Shown: positions 46,818 through 59,260 of the stretch, piece by piece
Position numbering within the stretch: position 1 is the stretch's first letter
Layout: each line of letters begins with the position of its first letter
Assembly (NCBI GenBank): GCA_028023455.1
Contig: JAQFVV010012402.1
Location: forward strand, 9,902,292 to 9,966,291
Origin: Epiperipatus broadwayi
Lineage: Eukaryota > Onychophora > Udeonychophora > Euonychophora > Peripatidae
Reading direction: 5' to 3'
Length of the DNA: 64,000 bases
Program-made: the position numbers and the translations under genes
Notes under the pieces: model-generated
The model's database searches: none
Told to the model about the DNA's origin: nothing
Seen by the model: the letters and a program-made list of their open reading frames with translations, nothing else

Positions 46818-49715
46818 ATTAACAACGGTGTACATATGTAAACAATAGTGTGTGTGTTTTTTTAACTGGCTTGCTAAAAAAAACCCCACAATATATCTTA
46901 CAATAGTGTTAATTAATTTAAGCACTGTTTAATTTTTAATAGTTTGTAACCATCTATTTTGCTATATTTGTTTTTAATATAAAATTCATTTAATTAATTG
47001 ATTCTCATAACATGTTTTCACTTGCACAACTTTTTTACGTGTATAGTTAATGTATAGCTGCATTTCAATCAATAATTTAAACTCTTCATATTTACTGTAT
47101 TAGTCTTTTTTTAACTTTTAAAGAAATAACTATTAAAAAAGTTGGCAGGTTTCTTTCTAGACCATACACAACATTAAATATTAATTAAGAAATTTAACTA
47201 GAATTTCATGTAATTTCTTTTGCTTTTATGATTGTGTTTTAATTATACTGCTAGAATCTTATTATTATTGACAACTCATATCTTATTTTGCCTCACTTTC
47301 TACATTAATACAAATGTATGGTAATTATTTTTATCATGCAAATTACATTTTCTTCCAACTTTTCATTACATATATTCTCTCTATTAAAAACTTGCCATTT
47401 TTCGTTTTAATTGGTATTATATTTTAATGACAGATTATCTATCTTTACTTCAAAATTCTTTTTCTTTTTAACCCACATATCTCAATTTAAATTATGGATT
47501 GAATCAATGGCAACTCTATATGCATGTTCTTAATGTTGTTTATGAATTTAATATAATTATTTAAAATCACATGTTATCATTTGGAGCTTTTCATTTTTGC
47601 TTTTATGATTTTTAAATTATTTTTTTCATTATTACCATGTTATTTTTCTATAAAAACTTAAACTTTTTCCTCTTTCATTTTTTGCCTCTAAACCATTGCT
47701 TGCTACAGTCTTCCACGATTTATTACAGCATTCAAATTTTATTGTTATTGCAAAACTAATTTATATTTTCTTTCTTTCTTTATTTATTTGTGCATAATCT
47801 CAGTTTATTATTATATTAACTAGTTGGCATATATAATTATTAAACTCCTTGAAACAATTTTGGGCCTTTTCACTAACAACATGTATTTATACATCATGCT
47901 ATTTCAAAAAAGATATTAATTAGTGGGATATTTCTTTACTTGTTAAATAAACATTTTTAGTTAAGTCTATTTTTAATTAGTTCTGTTAATTTTATTAATT
48001 ATTAAAATATTGTTAAAGAAAAAAATCAGAATGTTGATTAAAAAACTGTTTCTTCTATAATTAATCACGTATTATGTAGTTAGATAAAAAGATCATTGAA
48101 AATATAATAAAAATATAATCACTAATTTTCTGGTATTCACTTCTTAATTAAGAGCCATAACTTTTTGTTACAACTTTGTATTTTGTTGTGATTATCATAT
48201 TGACTCAAGCTTACCATTACATGATGCATTAATAATTTCCTTTATTATCAGAATAATTTCTGTGCTCTTCAATTAATGAAGTTACAGCTGTCCTGATTCC
48301 TGTTGGACATCATCTAATACTATTCCTGCATTATCTATATTGTATTTTTAGAGCTAAATATATTATTTCTCAACCAATTTTAATTTTCTGAAGGCTAATA
48401 CTTTTTCTCAACAGTCATTTTAGAATCTCGGTATTTAATAATAATATATATATATTTATATTTTTGTTATTTTTTTTTTCTTCATTCAATTTTCAAAAAC
48501 AAAATCGTTTTGATATAGCTGGTATTAGTTTATTTTTATAAAAACATATATTTAGCAAACATTTGTTTTCAAATGATAAAAAAGGAAATCACTTAAAGGG
48601 TTCCAATCAGCAGACCTACAGTTTTCAGAAACATTTTTTTTTTTTTTTTGCAATTTAACTTTTTTTTAAAAAAATTGATATATACAAAAGAAGAAAATAA
48701 ACACCCATTCTCAACAGTTTGGTTTAGTGGGGTAATGGCGGATTCAGGAAATAGGGACTCTTGGATCAATTTTTACTGGAGTAAAAAAAAAAAAAAACCA
48801 GTCTAAATTTGGATTACTTGAACTGTTATGCTTCACCTTTGACTTGAGTGCTTGAACATCACATGATCTTATGATTGATTAAGATTTGTAATCACATATC
48901 TCGTGTATGTGTGATTTTATATTATAATACATAGAAACATCATGTTTCAATTAAATGATGTTGTAATGTATATATTACTTTCATTTGCTTATAGATGTAA
49001 TATGCACACATATCGTATAAGAATACATGGATATTTATTTAAAGCATTTGTAGAAGTTAATTTGCTGCAGTTATATCTAAAGTAAACAATATGTATATAA
49101 ATATTTATTATCCTTTACTCCTATTGATACCAAAAGTATTAAGCGTATCTTAATCAGATATTTAATATGCTAGACTTAAAATATATTTATTGCAACCTTA
49201 TGCAACTTGCAGCTAATGTTTATATTAAAGACTTTCTAATAAAGAACTAATGAAAAAACTTAGGTTTGTTTTTATCATCTTGGGCTTGAACTGATTGGTA
49301 TATATAAATTATATATAATTATTTATTAACCTATTTGCTAACTTTTATTTCATGGGGTCAATACAAAGAGTAACTCAAATACCAACTGATTATAGATATT
49401 ATTTAGTCTGTCATATGTACATATTCAAAAGTGACTATAATTGTAATTGTCTTTGTTTTTGTTTGCTTCTTTTTACTGTTTAATTTTTTGTCTGACAGTA
49501 TTAATATTTTAAAGCAGCAAGTATTAAATCATTTATATCTATCTATCTATATATGTCATTACATTGGAAACATTTTGTTAGAGTTTGATATAATATTGTA
49601 ATAGTTTTAGTATTGTGACTTGTCATTGTATTTTTTTTATTTAATTTTTGAAGAATTTAGATGAATGTATTAAAAAAACATTTGTTTAAATAATATATAT
49701 ATTTATATTTAAAAG

Positions 49716-49783
49716 GTCGTGGCCCATCAAGGGAAGTTTTTCTAAATTTAAAACATGGTGTGGAAGCTACAAATTATCAAGAT
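49716..49783 (+). CDS. TMED10: TMED10 / p24-delta, exon 3
   Basis: 68 bases, phase 1 in and phase 0 out, encoding residues 104-126. GRGPSREVFLNLKHGVEA then TNYQD matches the end of the GOLD domain, where family members read 'KHGVEAKNYEE'. The acceptor AAAAG|GT restores the Gly codon split from exon 2, and the donor GAT|GTGAGT is canonical. The remaining exons (coiled coil, transmembrane helix and a cytosolic FF/KK-type tail) were not found downstream within this window. Confidence 0.93.
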
Positions 49784-51325
49784 GTGAGTATTTTTTTTTT
49801 TTTTTTTGCATTTTATATTGTATGCAATTTTAAAAAAGGAAATATGTTTGCATAATAGATAGTTTGAATATTTTAAAATTCTCTCATCCTTTTTTTGAGA
49901 AAGGTAATTTAGATATATTTTTACTTATTTTAAATATTTAAATATAGCAGCCCCTCCATATCATTGATATTTATTATCTTAAATACTAAAATTAATTTAT
50001 ATGAATGTATTAAAACATGTATGTACATTTATATATAATTAAATAAACAGTAGTTGTAAATAAATTGAGTCATTGTAAATTCCTAAATTCCAATCATAGT
50101 AATTGAAGTTTACATTACAGCAGTTTATTTACACAAACATTCAGACATGTAATATATATACACATATATAAACAAAATGTAAAGGAAAAATGGGTTAAAG
50201 CAAACATTTTTAAATTTATAAACCGAATTTAATATTTGAAATACAGGCATTCTTCATAAAGTGAATTTAATTACACTGCCTATTTTAGTTTTTTTTTTTT
50301 ATCTAGCTCTATTCATTTAATGATAATTATTCAAGTTAATTCAACTACAAAGATTGAATTTTTAAATTAGGATTTTTTTTTAATATATATTGGATTAGGA
50401 ATTTGTTTTTTTAACTTTTTGCTAGAATAAGAGTCCTAAAGGGGTGTTAACTGATCAATATTAACTTATTCTTAAGAAACTGGCATATTTTTTTTTTATT
50501 TAAAATGATTATGGTCACTTCTTTTATTTAAGTAAATAATAAAAAAAAGACTGAAATGAATCTATAAGGAAAAGACTTTTAAACATATTGAGATAAAAGT
50601 ATTAAAAAAAGTGATATTACCTAATTTTCATTTTATTTTTAATGTTGTTTTATTATGATAAAAGCTGAGATAAAACAATTACTTTAATGTACATCACTGT
50701 AATTAATCTTCAAAATCTCAAATTAATTTTTTCCTAAAAGCAATAGGAGTGATTTCTAGATTATATCTAGTACATTGAAAAAGCTTTCTACCCCCCCCCC
50801 CTTCCACTGTCTCATTTGAACTTTAATTAATGCACCATTACAGTTAAACTTTTGATATGTTTTTTAAAAAATTAGTATGCATGAATAGAAAATTAAAATT
50901 TTATTTTTATTTTTTAAAAAATATTTAATTTGCAGATGTCTGAATTCATTTGGCAGAATTCATATGCAAAAATTGTACAAAAATTTATATGTTTAAAGTT
51001 TTTTTTTTTTTGTAATTCTGAAAATTTATATGTGTAAACTAGTCAATGGTGATTTTTTTAAAATCAAGAAGGTTAATAAAATTGTGATAAAAGATACATT
51101 GCTGTTTTTAAAAAGCACTATAAAATCAGTTTTTTTTAGTTTAATGTAGATTAGTAATTCTTAACTTTTTCACTGTTGTAGCATATATTAAATTATAAAA
51201 TATTTTAAATCAATAATGAGTATATACAAGATGATTCAATTTTAAAATTAACAATAAAAATATATATGAATCTGTTTTTAAAAATTACATTTTATGGATT
51301 ATGCAGTACAGTGTAGATACTATTA
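49784..51325 (+). other. TMED10 intron 3, first part
   Basis: AT-rich with long T runs and a C11 run at 50,791-50,801. No element with clear ends was found here. If TMED10 continues, everything from here to the window's end is intron 3. Confidence 0.6.
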
Positions 51326-53418
51326 GTCTAAACCAGTGGTCTTCAACCCCGGTCTGCGGACCGGCACCGGGCCGTAGAAGTTTTCTGCCGGTCCATGCTA
51401 GACTGACAATAAAGTTTGTAATAACAAAATAATAAGATTTTAAACTTTTAATTAATATAAACAATTTTTATTTATTTTTTCATCGCATTTTTATCCGATT
51501 AAAAAAAAAAAACAGAACGAAAATAAAATCTAATCAATCATACAGAAATTAATTTGTTTTTCTATTTATCTTAGATGTTTATGGGGGGAAGGGGGGTATT
51601 AAATTTTTTATTATTTTTCTAAAAAAATTCAAAATTAAAAAAAAAAAAGTTTTTTATTATACAAACTCCGGTTGTCTTTTGATAGCCAATCACGGCCGCT
51701 TGTCGGCGTTGTTTATGTGATAAAACAATAAAATGTAACGTTACTGGGCCGCAATTTTAAAAATATAGTGACTTTTTTGATCTCTTAAATTTTTTCTACT
51801 CCATCTTTTAATATTTCATTTTTAGTGTTTTTTTTTTTTTTTTGGCTATCTAGCGATTTTTTTTTTGGCTTTAACTTTTATTTTTGAAATCAATTTTTAT
51901 TACCTTTTTTTTAAAAATAAAAACCAAAAATTAACTTCTGTCTCTAACTTTTACAAAGTATTGTATTGCTCAGTACACCCCCCCCAAATAAAGTAAGATC
52001 AAAACTTTTGACTTTTTCAAGTTTCAGTTTTTTTTTGTTTAAAAATATGGCCACTTTTTTTTTGGCCTATAAGGCAATATCTTTTTTGCCTTTATTTGTA
52101 TACCGCTGATATACTAAAACTTTTATTTTTAAAACCAATTTTTATTACCTTTTTTTAAAAATAAAAACAAACCAAAAATAACTTTTGTCTCTATCTTTTG
52201 TCTCAGTGAAGACAAAGTATTTCTCAACCCACTCCCCCCCAAAAAATTAAAATAAGATCTTTTTTGGCTTTAACTTTTATTTTTGAAATCAATTTTTATC
52301 ACCTTTTTTTAAAAAGAAAAACAACCAAAAAATTTCTGTCTCTAACTTTTACAAAGTATTTCTCAATCCACCCCCCCCCCCCAAATTAAAATAAGATCAA
52401 AACTTTTGACTTTTTCAAGTTTCGTTTTTCTTTTGTTTAAAAATACGCCCACTTTTTTTGGCCTATAAGGTGATATTTTTTTTGGCTTTATTTGTATACC
52501 GCTAATATACTAAAACTTTTATTTTTAAAACCAATTTCTGTTACCTTTTTTTAAAAATAAAAACAAACAAAAAATAACTTTGGTCTCTATCTTTTGTCTC
52601 AGTGAAGACAAAGTATTTCTTCACCCCCAAAAAAAAAAATTAAAATAAGATCAAAACTTTTGACTTTTTTATTTCGTTGTTTTTTTTTTTTTAAAAGATG
52701 GCGACTATATGGCGATTTTTTTTTTTTGGCTTTATTTCTATTACACGATGTCTATTTTGCCATTTTTTAAAAAAACTTTTCCTATTAATTACATTTTTTG
52801 ATCCTTTCAACACACCAGCACAAAAAAAAATTACAATAACATCAAAACTTCAGACTTTTACACGTTTCGTTTTATTTTTTCAGATTTAAAATACGGCGAA
52901 TTTTTTTTGGCTGTACGGTGATTTTAATTACGCGATTTCTATTTTGCCCTTACTACTATCAAAAGACAACCTCCATATATATATAACTTCATCTTGTATA
53001 TTTAACATTAAATACAGATATTACATTTATCATAATCATTGTCATGTAATTACACTAGCTGTGATATTTCCCAACATTCAGGTGAATAACATTTTATTTT
53101 TGCATGCTTTAACAATGAATAATAAATGTAGAAATGCAAGCACATTAATGAGAATGATTGTTATTGTACTGTTTTCTGTAGTAGTATAACTGCGCAACTT
53201 GAGAAAGAGTGTTCAGCATGTGAAGGTAAGCAAACACCATTACAATACACAATAACTAGTGTGCTGTTTTGGTCAGTTATAACAATTATGCTTATCTATG
53301 GCTAAGCAGGTTACATCTTTAAGAAAGTTTATCTGTAAACTTCTGCCGGTCCGCGAAATCTTATGCTTATTTTTGCCGATCTGCAGGTGTGAAAAGGTTG
53401 AAGTCCACTGGTCTAAAC
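51326..53418. mobile_element. Non-autonomous hAT element, 2.08 kb
   Basis: GTCTAAAC occurs directly at both ends (51,326-51,333 and 53,411-53,418), an exact 8-bp target duplication. The termini CAGTGGTCTTCAACCCCGG and, inverted, CAGTGGACTTCAACCTTTTC are typical hAT ends (CAGTGGT...). Subterminal CTGCCGGTCC blocks are also inverted at the two ends. There is no transposase ORF. The interior is an AT-rich sequence holding two copies of a roughly 410-bp module and a partial third (starts near 51,850, 52,260 and 52,690). It presumably relied on a hAT transposase from another locus. Confidence 0.93.
51850..52920. repeat. Tandem modules inside the hAT element
   Basis: The sequence TTTTTTGGCTTTAACTTTTATTTTT, taken in short parts, then CTGTCTCTAACTTTTACAAAG, a C-run, AAATAAGATCAAAACTTTTGAC and a TTGTATACCGCTRATATAC block recur in the same order at an offset of about 410-420 bases. 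A third, shorter unit follows. Confidence 0.8.
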
Positions 53419-54172
53419 TACATGAATTTGAACTTTCTAATTTCTAAAGACTTTTTAATCATTCAACATAGTATCACAATTTTATAATGCATTCATTAAT
53501 AAAAAAGTTGAATTTTAAAAAAAAAACAAACAAACAAACAAACAAAAATTTTTGTGCTATTGGAATATGTGTAATACACATTGATTCTCAACTTTGCATG
53601 ATATGAGGGGAAAAAAAAACAATTTACAATTCTATGTTAAAAAATTTTTTTCTATTAATTTAAAAACTGAAACTGAAAAAATCTGAATGTAGCTTTTAAT
53701 ATCAGATTACTATTATTTAACTGAAATTTAAAAAAGAAAATCTCGTAGCCAGATTACAAATGAAACAGATAGAATATATCCGTACCTTTCAATGTTGGAT
53801 TGCTACATTATTGTATGAATCAAAATTAAAAGTAAAAACATTGTCACTGTGTAATACCTATAATAAACATTTATAAATAAGCTAAACTTACTTATCCCAG
53901 TTATTTCCAAAAGCAAAAAAAGCTTGTAGTTCTTCATTAAAAATTGATTTTAAAAATAAAATGTGGTTACAGTTTCAATGTCATGTGCAGTTATGTCAGC
54001 CACTTAATATAACATTATGTAATTCAGCAGTTATAGTAATCATAATAGATACTTTTATGAAATTTAATTTACCCATATGCTGTATGATCTGAAATTAGAA
54101 ACAGCATTCATAGATTTTTCAGTTTCAGTTTTTAAATTAATGGAATAAAAAAAAAAATTTAACATTTGATGG
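53419..54172. other. AT-rich DNA, no gene seen
   Basis: Contains a short (CAAA)n microsatellite at about 53,527-53,547. No other structure. Confidence 0.55.
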
Positions 54173-56362
54173 TAGTTGTTTTATAGACGTCCATGTCGCG
54201 TGATGGCACGATTTATGTGCTAAAACACATAAAACCGCTGTTTACACACCCAAATGTATTTTTAGGCCCTGTGTTACATGTATACAACAGTTCTGTTATA
54301 CTACACATTGCAGGCCGCCTTGTCGCATCGCAGTAAATTATTTCAGCGATTTTGCACACTTCACACTTTTATGGTGCCATGTGAAGGTGTGTGTCTTACA
54401 GTTATGTATAAATCGTTAATTGTAAATAAAGTTTAATTTTTTTTTTATTGAAATCACAATTTGATCAAGCAATAATTATCGGAGGGTTTACACACTTCTG
54501 TAGTCAAGTTTTAAGATGCAAAATCTTATCAAAGGGTATGTCTGAATAAACAGTACTTTGAAGGAGGTAACGTGTCAAATAACGTATTCTCGATAACCTC
54601 AATGAATCAAAAAACACGCACAGGAAAATCTAGATGTTCGATTCTCGCAATTAACGAACACTTTGTTCAAGTTATACATCTGATATATTACTGTAGCCGC
54701 GAACAGCCTGTCTTTTTAAATTTATTTATACCAAAAAAAGAAATCGTAATAAATGTGAAATTTGTTGATGCATACATTAATAATTAACGCTAGTATTAAG
54801 GAATTTAACTAAGATTTGGAATGGATTATGAATGATATGCAACACATTAAATATAGATTAAATAAACATTAGTGCATTGAACGACACATGTAGGTGGGTT
54901 ATAAATTAAACATATATAAAACAAATATTAGCAAGTAATAGAATAATAACTGAATAAGTTATTATTTAACAAGTGTTTAGAGTTTTAGAATTTCATTTAA
55001 GAAATAGGCAAGTTTTTATTTTTAAAATACATTTAAAATTTTAATCTCAAGTTTCATTAATTGCTATCTTAAGAAATTTATTGTTTTCTAATTATTGTTC
55101 AAAGATTGCAATGAATATATTAAATAGGGAATACATAAGCGGGGCCAATGTCTATAAGACCCTAATGATAGGTTGATTTCAGTTGTTGCTGATTGCTTAC
55201 AGATGGTTTCCCAAGAATTGACAACTTTTGTTTTTTATAAAAACAGATAACTTTTTTTTAAAAAGAATTTAAATTTGCAAACATTTTATTATATATGTGT
55301 GTGAGACTATCCCAGGAATGGAAATTTACCAATGCATTTAAGTAAAGAGTTTTTAACTGAGAATATTTCAAATTTATATTATTAATTTAAAAGAATTATA
55401 ATGCTTCTTTAAATGTATTGCCTTACGGCTTCTCTCGCATATATATGTAAGTGGTTATATATAATAATGTTCACACAACTTCATTTAATTACATCATTTT
55501 ATTAATTTTAATTTTATAACTGCGTATACATTATATGCATATAGACATTAATATATATTAAATGTGCACACATATCTGCACATACACGTAAATATACACT
55601 ATTACATAGCAAAATAAATTATTCTGATTATATACGTGGACGGTGAGGGTTCGAACTGTTGGAAAAGATACTAACTACGATGGAACATGGTAGGTGAAAC
55701 GGTATGATGGCTAAATAATACCGTTTCAAGCTGAACCAAAGAAAAAAAAACCTAATAAGTTTTAATTTTTTTGAGGTTGTTTTAAAAACAAAAACAAAGT
55801 GAAGCCAAAAAAAAAAAATCGTAATAAGTTTTAAATTTGTTTATGTTATTTTTTTAAAAAAAAAAGCTTACTAACTTTAGTATTTATTTTTTAAACAAAA
55901 ATAGGAAACCAAAAATACAACCGTAATAAACGTACTAAGTTTTACATTGAAAAAAAAAAAAAGAACCCCCCCGCCCCCAAAAAAAAAAAAAAAACAAAAA
56001 ACAAAAAAACAAAAAAAAAAGTTTACTAACTTTAGGATTTATTTTTTAAACAAAAATAGGAAAACAAAAATACAACTGTAATAAGCGTACTAAGTTTTAC
56101 ATTTAAAAAACAGAAAGACACCCCCCCCCCCCCGAAAAATGTTGATTTTATTTTATATTTATTTATTTTGTTGATGTTAATAAAAGCAAATGTTTATAAA
56201 AAAATAAAATAAAATTTGTGTTTAATTTATTTGTAAATAAAAAAAAAATAAGCAACAAAACACAGAATTTAAATAAAAAAAAAGGCGTGGGAATGTTCAT
56301 AAGTTATATTTATTCAAGAAAAACAACACCGTCGCGTGGCATGGATGTCTATAAAACAACTA
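54173..56362. mobile_element. Non-autonomous TIR element, 2.19 kb
   Basis: Both ends read inward GTTGTTTTATAGACRTCCATG, followed by YCRCGYGAYGG, so TIRs of about 35 bp face each other at 54,175 and 56,360. A TA dinucleotide flanks each, consistent with a TA target as in the Tc1/mariner group, although the superfamily is not proven. The interior is non-coding. Its 55.7-56.15 kb part contains A-rich modules with GCCAAAAAAAAAAA and TACTAAGTTTTAC blocks that echo the hAT interior in reverse. The ORF at 54,572 (71 aa) has no recognisable motif. Confidence 0.75.
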
Positions 56363-57888
56363 TCCATAAAATTATATGTTTTTTCCCCCTATCATGGAAA
56401 GTTGGAATCAAAGCGTATTACACATGTTCAAATAGCACACAGATTTTAAACTGATTTTTTTTTAAAACAATTCAACTTGTTTATTAGTGAGTGCATTATA
56501 AAAATTATATACTGCATATTTTTGTGATACCATGTTAGTGACTTAAAAGTGGTCAGAAATACAAAATTCAAGTCTGTACTGTACTCTATAATGCATAACA
56601 ATAATATTTAATAAAAGAGAGTTTCATCTATTTTTTTATTGTTAATTTTATAATTGAATCACCTTGTATACACACATTGATTTAAAATATTTTATAATCT
56701 AACATATTCTGCAACAGTGAAAAAGTTAAGAATTATTCATCTACATTAAAGCTAAAAAAAAAACTGATTTTATAGTGTTCTTTTTCTAAGTAGCTCAGTT
56801 ATTATTCTGGATATAGCCTTGATTGCTATTCCAATAGATAATATTTATTTCTTCAGAAAGTATATTTTTCTGCTTTGTAATTAGCTATCTTTGCAGTGTT
56901 TGATGTGGATTATTCACTATTATTTTTGTGGCCCTAAATTTTGACTTGGTTCTAAGAAATTGTTTTTCTCATTGTAGTTTTTTATTTTATAGTGTCTTTG
57001 TTTTATTCTTAGTTAGTTCCATAACATGTGCATTTTTCGTCATTTACTGAGTATGCACAATTTTTTATCGGAAAAGTTCAAATCTTTCTACTTGAATTTT
57101 TTTCCTTTTTTTTAGCAGCATCTTCTGTTTGGGTAAGCAGTTATCTTGTAGATCTGGGTCATCATATGTGATAGATGTTTTTCATAATTTATCTCAAATT
57201 GTCATATGGACAATAATATGTAGATAAGCATTGAATTTTTTAGTCTCTTATGTCATTTTGGATTTTATTAATTGCTTTTCTTTCTTTGTGAAATATTGTT
57301 CACATTTCATGAGCCCCCCCCCCCCCAAACTTATAATAACCCCAAAATATATGAGTTCACCTTTTTTTTTTCCATTGTTATTTTTAATATTAATGTTAAT
57401 ATTTTATTATTTCTGCTTATCTGAAGACCTTCAATCATTTTTTTAATCTTAAAAATTATTAACTTTTAACTATCTCTATAATGTAAACATAAGTTTATAT
57501 TGTAGACAAAAAAAATGGACTTCTAATGAGATTATAAAGAAATTTTTTTTTCCAGATTCAATAGTAAAGCTACCTATATTTGTTCTTAGATGTTGGAGTC
57601 TCAACAACATGTAAACCACATTGTTAATGATTGATAAATCTATAGTTACGGTGATATAATTAAAAGAATTTATTAAAACCACCACTTGTGAGTCTATCTT
57701 TTGGTTAGATCTCTTCAGGTTTCTTTATATTATTTTGCTAGTAGTTAAAGTGAGAGTATTCATTTGTAGTTAAAAATCCACAAAGCGTATGTGCATTAGC
57801 TTAATTGTTGATTATTACTATTACAGTTTATAAAAAAAAAACAAAAAAACATCGCACTATATAAAATAAATATCTCATTTAAATATAT
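56363..57888. other. AT-rich DNA, no gene seen
   Basis: Low complexity with a C13 run at 57,314-57,326. Short ORFs here are composed of Phe/Leu/Ile from T-rich DNA. Confidence 0.5.
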
Positions 57889-58526
57889 TGTAACAAAACA
57901 TTTTGTTACGCTCTTAAATTTTACGAGATTGCAACGTACGGTGGCCGTTCGAGGGCGCCACTAAACATTTCTGCCTAGACCGTATTATAAAATTTTCTAT
58001 AATAACAGTTAATTTATTTACGAACGGCAATCACCAATTGCAAACCTTAAAATTATTTTCTTTTTAACGGACCAAAAGACTACAAAATGAAAGATAAGAA
58101 TTAATTATAATAACTAAAAAAAAGAAACAAAACAGATCGACGCTTAAATATTGTTGAAATATTTATTAACCTTTATTCTATTTGTTGGTTATTCCCTTCC
58201 CTTGCATTTGTCAAATCAAACCCTCCCGATCCTTTTTTTTTTCTAATCAAGATTTAGCATGTATTGTTCTCGAAGGATCATGCGCCGTCACTTTACCAAT
58301 TATACAATATTTCATCAAATATCATGGTATATATCTATGAGTGAATTCAAGGGCGACTTACTATAAGAGTGTGTTTGTTAAAAATAAACGCACTCAAACC
58401 TCTTTCTAATGTTAAATCTTTTACTTGTCCTTAGATCGAGTATACAATTTTTCTTATCCCTATCTATACATTATAAGAACAACAATCATAGAAACTAAAG
58501 GTAAGTTTAATTAATAGGCCGTAACA
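57889..58526. mobile_element. Candidate solo LTR
   Basis: 638 bp bounded by TGTAACAAAAC and GGCCGTAACA, that is TG...CA with short inverted ends. It is clearly richer in CpG than the neighbouring DNA. The left end is a perfect palindrome GTAACAAAACATTTTGTTAC. CGAGGGCGCCACTA near 57,950 includes a GGCGCCA string, which on - equals TGGCGCC, the common start of retroelement primer sites. No target duplication could be matched and no partner LTR is present, so this stays a candidate. Confidence 0.4.
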
Positions 58527-59260
58527 AAAAAATTAAATAATAAAAAAAACAACAATATAATGTGGGTTAATTTAAATTAGTAAGTACATCTACTTAAAGA
58601 CTATATCCCTTCTTTTCTATTGCTGAAACTTTGAGATATTTGAAGTGAAGGCTTTTCTTGCTTTTTTCTTTTTTTTAAAATCTATTACGCAAATGTCTCT
58701 TGAAATTACAACAAAAAAAAAAGTCTATTTATCCTGATCGATTAGTGTAGATCCTGTGTGGGTGGAATATTTCACTCTATATTCTTCGTGGTTTGTCCGT
58801 GTCTTCTTCCAATCCTTTCTCCTCGGCTAGCTCTCTATGTCCGGCATTTACAAGGCAGTTCCAGGTGGCAATAGCAAGAGGTTCCCAAAAGGGAAAGTTC
58901 TGTTAGCTCTAGCCGTTCAACATTTTCTCCTTGCGCTTTTTAGGTCTTTACTATTCAACAGTCTGAGCCGAATTGAAACTTATAGATTAGATATTGACCT
59001 CGGCAGAAATCTAATTAATTTTTAAACAAAAGGAAAGTCTGTAATTATAGTTTTTTTTCCAAAGTCTCAGTTCACACCTTTAATATTCTCTTCTTTTATT
59101 TCATATTTTATTTTAAAATTCCAAAGAAACATTCCAATTGATCAGCGTAATAGATAGCATAAAAATACCTTCACTGTCAAAGTCCCAACAATAGAACTAA
59201 TTGCTTTCTCTTACTTCTATCTTTAAGAATTTTTTTTTTTTTTTTTAAAGACTAAACAAA
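58527..59260. other. GC-richer unassigned block
   Basis: 58,740-59,000 is markedly less AT-rich and includes GGCAATAGCAAGAGGTTCCC and CTCCTCGGCTAGCTC. The ORF at 58,837-59,025 (62 aa) ends at a TAA and has no recognised homology. It may be the inside of an element belonging with the LTR-like block just before it. Confidence 0.35.

Larger units (their letters stand above)
42551..49715 (+). other. TMED10 intron 2 (7.17 kb)
   Basis: Starts GTAAAG and ends TTAAAAG. It contains a short hairpin at 43.58 kb, an F1 fragment, a LINE on - (44.0-45.45 kb) and a tRNA-like remnant. The part 46.8-48.5 kb may include further decayed retroelement sequence on -, but no motif was strong enough to call. Confidence 0.85.

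Noticed and set aside
54572-54787. 71-aa ORF as a transposase remnant
   Set aside because: No transposase motif is visible, and it is short and isolated inside a non-coding TIR element.
58837-59025. 62-aa ORF in the GC-richer block
   Set aside because: It has a plausible composition but no homology I can recognise and no splice or promoter support.
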